A stretch of DNA of 64,000 nucleotides from Glebionis coronaria. Taxonomy: Eukaryota; Streptophyta; Magnoliopsida; Asterales; Asteraceae. This document shows positions 58,101 to 64,000 of the stretch, in pieces (the first letter of the stretch is position 1; every line of letters begins with the position of its first letter). Under the pieces are notes generated by a model. The model ran no database searches and had not been told where the DNA came from. It saw only the letters and a program-made list of their open reading frames with translations. Location: NCBI GenBank assembly GCA_025667525.1, contig CM046877.1, positions 294,372,364 to 294,436,363 on the forward strand, written 5' to 3'. The position numbers and the translations under genes were made by a program.

Positions 58101-61100
58101 GACACATTGAACCAATTACTACCTTTTTCATGTCTAGATTTCATTCTTTTACAACATTAACAAATCCAAATATTGAATTGCTTATTTTAAGCTGCTTATT
58201 TACTTAAAAGCATAAGATTTTTTTTGCTTTTTCAGACACTCTTTAATGTGAATATGGTGTCAGTTTATTCCATATGTTTCTGTGTAATCTCAGAAGATTA
58301 TAGAAACATGACGTTGAATTAGCTGTTACGTAGTTGAATCGGTTTGTTTTGTATATCTATATGCGTATGTTTTCTTGGTCGCACTCAGTCATTTATTCGG
58401 AATTGTGACTCAAGTTATTTTACTTGCTTGATTAAGGTTTACTCAGATTAAATCTAAGCATATGATATGACTTCGATCACATTATTGAGTTAATTTAGGT
58501 TTTTATCTAATGTAAAGTTGAAGCAAAGAGATTCCTATCTTGACAATGTAGAGTATCTAAAACTTCAAAATTAATCAACTTTAATTGGTACTGGGCACAA
58601 TAATTGTTCCCTTACCAGTTATTCTAGAATTGCGTTTGTATTAAAAATCCAAGGACTACGTTCGTGAATCTAAGAGCATCCACAATGCATACAACTTAAT
58701 ACTTTTTACTATTCTATTTAGCTTTTAGAAAGGCTTTTTACCATTGTAGCAAGAGGTTTTGGAATAGCTTTTTATGAAAGACTTGGCTGACTCCAAGCTT
58801 TTGTAAAAAACTATTATTCATTAACTACTTATGCATTTAATTTAATAAATGTAACCACATTAACAAATGTATACATTAAGGGGGTGTTTGTTTTAGCTTA
58901 TATAATGGGCTTATAAGCTTATTAGCTTATATAAGCTTATAAGCCCAAACTAAGTGTTTGGCTAAGCTTATATAAGTGGGCTTATAAGCTTATATATAGG
59001 TGTTTTGATAAGCCACAAAAATGTGGCTTTTTTATGAAGGTTTGGGCTTATATAACATATTTACCATTTTATCCTCATGTTAACTTAAGCATATATAAGC
59101 TATGGGCTTATAAGCTTATTAAACATAGGCTTACATAAGCCATAAATGGCTCATATAAGCCCATTATATAAGCTAAAACAAACACCCCCTAAATGTAAAA
59201 AGTCATTAAACACTTATTTGCATTGTGGATACTCACGTGTTATTCTTATGAAAATTGCAAATTAGTACTCGTATTATGTTAAAGCTGTGTATTTAATCAC
59301 TATCATTACAGTTTTATAATGAATTAGTTATGTTGATGCAGGTCTATGAGATTATGTCTGACAAATTTAAAAACCCTCACAAACTAGAAATAAGTATGGT
59401 TTGACTAACTAGATTTGTGTTCATTGATATGACCCATGTAGGATTTTGATCCATTCACAATGAGCATTGATGGAGACAAACTTCGAGGGCGTGGGACAAC
59501 TGATTGTTTAGGACATGTTGCTCTTGTAGCGGAGCTTATGAAGAAGCTCGCGCAAACAAAGCCAAAACTTAAATCAACTGTCGTTGCTGTCTTCATAGCA
59601 AGTGAAGAGAACTCTTCCATTCCAGGAGTTGGCGTTGATGCGCTTGTTAAAGATGGACTTCTTGATAAGCTAAAGAATGGACCTTTGTAAGTCAATTTTT
59701 TCCCCATATTATCATGCAGTCATATTAGTCTATGTCAGCAACTCTAGAATAGAACAACGCCATGACATAAATTTACCTATTTAGAGAGAGTTGAGAGGTA
59801 TTTTATTCGAAAAGAAATTATGATGATTTTGATGGTATCTATTGAATCTCCGCGCAGTATATTTGTCGCTGTTTTATATTTGTTTGCAAATTATTAAAGA
59901 CATGGACACCATCCAATGCATTTTTTTGTTCATATTCTGAGAGAGAAGTGTGATTGGAGAGAGACTAGGCGTTTTAATCGCGTATATTTCTACCAAACAA
60001 AGTTATGTTCATTTTGTGGTTTCTATACATATGATGTGCAGAATAGTATTAGATATTTAGATCATTGCAATAGTCATGGTAGGTAGGGTTTGTTTTTACT
60101 TGCTCAATGATTGAACATGTTATTTTGTAAGTTATATATGGTTCTTTGTTTGGGCATATAAACCTATGTGGATTCATTTGTTAAGGCAGTAAGGGTTTGA
60201 AAGCCAGTCAGTCTTTCTCGCAATTCCTTTTGATCTTGCGTGACCTGTTTTTATAAAAATAAATACTAATCTACCACTAATTCAAGACATAATGTGTCGT
60301 CACCTGTTGACCGTGTTCATAAGTTTAACCAACAAGCCGTTAGCGTGTAAGTAAATTTTTTTTTTTTTTCATTTGTTACTAAACAGGTATTGGATCGACA
60401 CAGCAGATAAACAACCTTGCATTGGTACCGGTGGAGCGATTCCATGGAAGCTTCATGTTACAGGAAAGCTTTTTCACAGTGGTCTAGCACATAAGGTACC
60501 TCATATACAACATGTTGCTTTTTTTTAATGATCATGTATTTGTGTTATATACTATAATTTATTTGAAATTATAGTTAAGGTACACTTAATTTAAAGATTG
60601 AATCATAAAAGAATATAAGTACTAGCAAGATAAGAACCGACATATACCGTTATACTTGTCCGAGGATAAGTACTAGCAAGATAAGCAATATCCTAGCAGA
60701 CTGATGATTTCAAACAATGATGACAGTCAGTCAAAATGACAAGCACCTGTTTTGTCACATTCGTACTAAAACGTTCCGTTAACGGATGCATACACCGTAG
60801 AGGCACTAAGATATTTTAGTATCTTAAATAAATTGAAACGGTAACTACCAAATTTGGCTTTTCAGTAGTATATAGATTACTTCATTAGCTTAACTTCAAA
60901 ACGTCTCATTAGCTCAATTTCAAAACTTCTCAGTAGTTTAACTTTAAAACTTGGGTTAAGTCCATATATTAGTAACTTACTTTCCAACTTTTACACATCT
61001 AGGTAACGAACTTCAGATATTACTCATATCGTCATTAAACTTTCAAATTTGTTTCAATATCGGTAATATGACCGCTTGGTGCCGGTCAAAATGCTGCTCA

Positions 61101-63448
61101 TTTTTCTAGTCTTAACCGACACCAAATGGTCATATTACCTATATTGGAACAAGTTTGAAAGTTTAATGACGATATTAGTAATATCTGAAGTTCGTAACCT
61201 TATGTAAACGTTGGAAAGTAAGTTACTAATATATGGACTTAACCCTTAAAACTTTTATTAACTTAACTTCAAAATCTTCAGTTTTGGTCTAGAAAACATA
61301 AGGTAACTCACTCTTTATCAAATTCACCTTCTTCATTGTTGACTCCTTTTCTAAACTTGGCAGGCCATTAATCCTTTTGAGCTAGCAATGGAGGCGCTCA
61401 AGGAGATCCAAACTAGGTTTTACAGAGATTTCCCTGCTCATCCTAAAGAACAAGTTTATGAGTTTGCAACACCTTCAACTATGAAACCAACTCAGTGGAG
61501 TTGTAAGTTCTAAACACGGAAAAATAAATTGAGTTATGGTTGATCCTTATCTAAACATTCGTTTAATTATTTCACCAAAAATTTCAGATCCTGGAGGTGG
61601 AATCAATCAAATTCCTTTTGATTGCACAATTTCAGGAGATGTCAGGCTAACTCCATTTTACAAGTAAGTTGATTAATGAATGACATTTTGGTTGGCTTTC
61701 TTTATGTTATGAGGTCTTCGACTCTGTCATGTTTTGTTCAGTTTGATTTATCATATTAATACTCTTTCAGCGTGGAAGATGTGATTAAGAAGCTAAATGA
61801 ATATGTCGAAGATTTAAACACAAATATAGAGAAGCTTCCTACTAGGGGACCGGTGTCAAAATACACTCTACCTGATGAAAGCCTTAGAGGGAGGTATGGC
61901 ATCGTTCTTTTATTATCAATTAGAGATGGAAAATTAGGCAGGCCAATCTGGTTGGCTGACTGGTCAAACTGGTAATCAGTTAAAACCTCAGGGCAGGTTG
62001 GGCTAACACCAAACACTTCTTGTTAAGAGATTTATGTTTTAGAATTAGTGGCAAATTTCTTTTATGGTTTAACTATAAAGTTTGTTCATATTAGAATTGA
62101 AATTTCATTTGATGAGGCGTCCTCTGGAGTTGCATGTAACCTTGAGTCACGTGGCTTCCATGCGTTGTGCCAAGCTACTAAAGAAGCCGTTGGGTATGTG
62201 AAACCATACTCCATGACTGGGACCTTGCCACTTATACGAGAACTACAAGTGAGAAAAACTTCCCTTTTTTTCTGTTTAATGTGGATCATTTTCTCTTTTA
62301 TTCCAACTTGCCTCTATGAACCTCGTTACTGTAAACAGGATGAAGGTTTTGATGTTCAAACTGCAGGCTATGGTATGTTTCTCCTTCCCTTTCACGACAG
62401 TTATGATTTTCAAAATAAAATAATGCTACTAAACTCAAAACCTGTTTTCTAGCACATGATTTTCATCAATGGTTGTCACAATTTCGAGACAATTATCGGG
62501 GTTAGGACTAGGTGGAATAAGGGGCAGGTTGGTCAGGGCAACATATCAAAACTAGTAAATACTTGTTGCTGACTGAAACAGGTCGGGTGGGGTTGGTTGA
62601 GCAATACTTTTTGTCCAAAAAAAAAGTATCTACATTATTGTTTTCTTGGTTTATATATATGAAAGACAGAATGAAAGGGGAGTGAAAATATGAAAGTTAC
62701 TGTTTTCGGGTAGTTAGGAGAGAAGATTGGAGAAAAGGAAGGGGAGATTTGAGGGAATTCTCCTTCTGGAACTCTTATCAATGACAAGATGCTCTATCTC
62801 AAAAACTTTAGAATCACCAAATATGACATAGCAGAGGCATAATTGTAGAGCACTCTACGTTTCTTCCCTTTCTATCAGCTGAGCAGCATACTATTTTTGC
62901 TTTATATAAACTGGAGAAAATGCACAATTTTGATATTTCCTTTCCTTATTTTTTTCTTCTACTTTTTTTATATCACATCTAAAACTTGACAACATAGTGT
63001 TAGTTACTCAAATATGATTACTATCACTTAAATGAGTCAAATGTGTGTTAACTTTGGGAGACCTGCTTCCGGATCGACCCATTTGACTCGTTTTAAAGCT
63101 ATTTTTAACGATTTTTTAGCCCGTTAGATATAGAACATAACCTAAATCAGCCATTTTTAATTAGATGGGTAGAACATGCACTCTAATTCAAATTCTGAAA
63201 GATAGCTTTAACCGCATAGATATATATGGGTAGTTTGTACATTTCACTAATAGTAAGAGTTGTATTAATGGCTTGATGCTAGTTAAAAATGTTCATGTGC
63301 TGATTGTTATCTAAATTCTTCATGTATGATTTTGTTTTGGGCAGGCTTGTTGGCTACATACCATGCGAAAAATGAGTATTGCCTTCTTTCTGACATGTGC
63401 CAAGGATACCAAGTGTTAGCCAGTATAATTGCTCAGCTTGAAGAGTGA
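55151..63448 (+). CDS. NAOD: Acetylornithine deacetylase (M20 peptidase family), nine exons
   Basis: The enzyme hydrolyses N-acetylornithine to ornithine in the arginine pathway, or an equivalent M20 deacylation. Exons: 55151-55489, 59442-59686, 60387-60495, 61364-61502, 61588-61663, 61771-61893, 62095-62248, 62339-62372 and 63345-63448. All introns are GT-AG and phases join cleanly to 441 codons with the TGA. The 440-residue product matches the length and order I recall for Arabidopsis At4g17830. M20 metal/catalytic motifs are present: GMHMDVV (His102, Asp104), GRGTTDCLGHVA (Asp134), ASEENSS (Glu168-Glu169) and a C-terminal His413 in TYHAKNE. The central dimerisation domain includes GKLFHSGLAHKAIN. 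There is no obvious plastid transit peptide. The start is the first ATG of exon 1; intron 1 is nearly 4 kb and filled with transposons. Confidence 0.93.
55739..56087. mobile_element. Tourist-type MITE in intron 1 (copy A)
   Basis: The ends are GGGGGTCTTTGTTTTAGCTT and AAGCTTAACCAAACACCCCC, inverted with mismatches, flanked by TAT on both sides. The interior is rich in GCTTATAAGC. It is related to the copy at 58880. It is 349 bp with no coding capacity. Confidence 0.65.
56563..57715 (-). mobile_element. Small LTR-retroelement relic nested in intron 1
   Basis: A 262-bp LTR (56563-56824; TGATATGA to TCATATCA on the plus strand) is followed by a minus-strand PPT (TTTTTGGGGGCGGGAGTAT). A 870-bp interior comes next, then a degraded initiator-Met PBS (57680-57691) and a 22-bp remnant of the other LTR (57694-57715). 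TATAG flanks both sides (56558-56562 and 57716-57720). The minus-strand words before the PPT (HLEDKVF) are the usual C-terminus of Ty3/gypsy polyproteins. It has no functional frame. Confidence 0.7.
57440..57580. repeat. 9-bp minisatellite ATTGATTCC
   Basis: ATTGATTCC is repeated in phase with variants (ATTCTTGCC, TTCACGCCT). Because the unit is nine bases long, all frames stay open through it, which explains the odd Ile/Pro-rich and Met/Glu/Ser-rich open frames here. It lies in the nested LTR-element relic. Confidence 0.8.
58880..59189. mobile_element. Tourist-type MITE in intron 1 (copy B)
   Basis: It is 310 bp with long inverted ends (GGGGGTGTTTGTTTTAGCTT ... AAGCTAAAACAAACACCCCC) and TAA on both sides (58877-58879 and 59190-59192), the target duplication of PIF/Harbinger elements. 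The interior is full of GCTTATAAGC words. The ends are better preserved than in copy A, so this insertion is younger. Confidence 0.88.
60837..60952. repeat. Short tandem repeat in intron 3
   Basis: Units of about 25 bp of the type TCATTAGCTTAACTTCAAAAC follow one another (60880-60952), and one more unit follows the MITE at 61250-61280. The MITE at 60953 inserted into this array. Confidence 0.65.
60953..61245. mobile_element. Mutator-type foldback MITE in intron 3
   Basis: It is 293 bp, nearly all of it a long inverted repeat: arms of about 120-130 bp start GGGTTAAGTCCATATATTAG and end with the complement, around a short centre near 61085-61120. TTAAAACTT flanks it at 60944-60952 and 61246-61254; a 9-bp duplication points to the Mutator superfamily. 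A transcript would fold into a long hairpin. Confidence 0.9.
62373..63344 (+). other. Intron 8 of the deacetylase gene
   Basis: This is a 972-bp intron. I see no clear element or RNA gene in it; the open frames near its start are intronic read-through. Confidence 0.7.
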
Positions 63449-64000
63449 TTTCCCTTTCTTAACTAATTATCATGTTTAGCTACTTCTATTTATTAGTGGA
63501 TCCTGCCATAGTTTTGGCTTGTGATGATGAGCGCTAAAAAGTGAAAAACAAAAGTTGTGTTTAAAACATTAACCTCACTCAAGTCAAATAATCGAATTCT
63601 GCTTTTATTTTGAACCCATAAAAATTAGCATAGTCGTGCAGCGGATCTTTTGATTTTTTGTTTTAGAAAGACGAGTAATGTTATACAAGATGTGGATGGA
63701 ATTCATATTTTCAACATTTGAAACGAAAACGTACTAGTCACTTATGATCAGTATATATGTGGTAAGAATCAGTTTAAGGAAGTTTATCAAAGGCGTAAGA
63801 GGAATAATTACAAGGGTGGGAGTGCAACTTAATCAAAGCTGGAGGGTTAAGTATTGTTATTAGGAGTCCTGGAATTATTAAGTTACATTAATTAAGAAGT
63901 CTTGACTTACAAGTTAGTCGTAGTCTATAAATAGGGTTTTTAGGGTCTCAAGTCAACTATGAATTTGGTGGGTCGAATCCTAGGGATATCTTACTTGTTT
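63449..64000 (+). other. 3' flank of the deacetylase gene; possible LTR at window end
   Basis: The 3' UTR follows the TGA; no single polyadenylation site is obvious. From about 63750 the sequence takes on a copia-LTR look: GGAGTCCTGGAATTATTAAG, then TATAAATA at about 63926, then GGGTCGAATCCTAGGG. The window ends before this can be confirmed. Confidence 0.4.

Noticed and set aside
1..64000. CRISPR arrays, operons, prokaryotic systems
   Set aside because: Spliced gene structure, LTR elements, LINE and MITEs show a plant nuclear genome; tandem repeats seen here lack CRISPR-like spacers.

Overview
The window is a piece of a large, transposon-rich plant nuclear genome. A single host gene, at the right end (55151-63448), is a nine-exon acetylornithine deacetylase with canonical GT-AG introns and a product of 440 residues. 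The retroelement families resemble those common in Asteraceae, so a composite-family eudicot is a reasonable guess. That guess rests on remembered family resemblance, not on a search.

Left part, 1-11366. A broken Ty1/copia (Sirevirus-like) gag-pol on the plus strand (136-3904) is bounded by two diverged copies of one LTR family. The right-hand LTR (3905-4206) belongs to a minus-strand element whose polypurine tract and non-coding interior run to about 6575. A minus-strand Ty3/gypsy Tat-like element (6576-11366) follows. It has a gag relic, a protease plus truncated RT, and an opposite-strand additional ORF (PF04195-like) with its own TATA box and three G-boxes.

Middle part, 11367-37653. An Athila-type element (11367-28174) with LTRs of about 4.2 kb lost almost all of its interior. 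Its 5' LTR was later split by an apparently intact 7.6-kb L1-type LINE on the minus strand (14296-21904, 14-bp target duplication, both ORFs open). Then come a decayed Ty3/gypsy chromovirus-like element with a 3-kb LTR (28175-33925) and an older Athila-like LTR relic (33926 to about 36460).

Right-centre, 37654-52459. A miniature LTR retrotransposon (TRIM; 151-bp LTRs, initiator-Met primer site, GGGCA target duplication) was split by a complete young Athila element (37866-52151). The Athila element has 3-kb LTRs, a GTTGG target duplication and one uninterrupted 1866-codon gag-pol frame. Its LTRs carry a perfect terminal hairpin and a tRNA-like (SINE-like) segment.

Right part, 52460-64000. A gene-poor stretch with a possible Helitron end precedes the deacetylase gene. 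Intron 1 (about 4 kb) holds two Tourist-type MITEs and a Stowaway-like element that is itself interrupted by a small LTR element. Intron 3 holds a 293-bp foldback element with a 9-bp target duplication (Mutator-type). The last few hundred bases may start another LTR.

The window therefore reads as layered insertions whose order can be worked out from target duplications. I see no bacterial-type system, CRISPR array or operon. The most unusual signals are structural features inside the LTRs and the antisense ORF with its own promoter.
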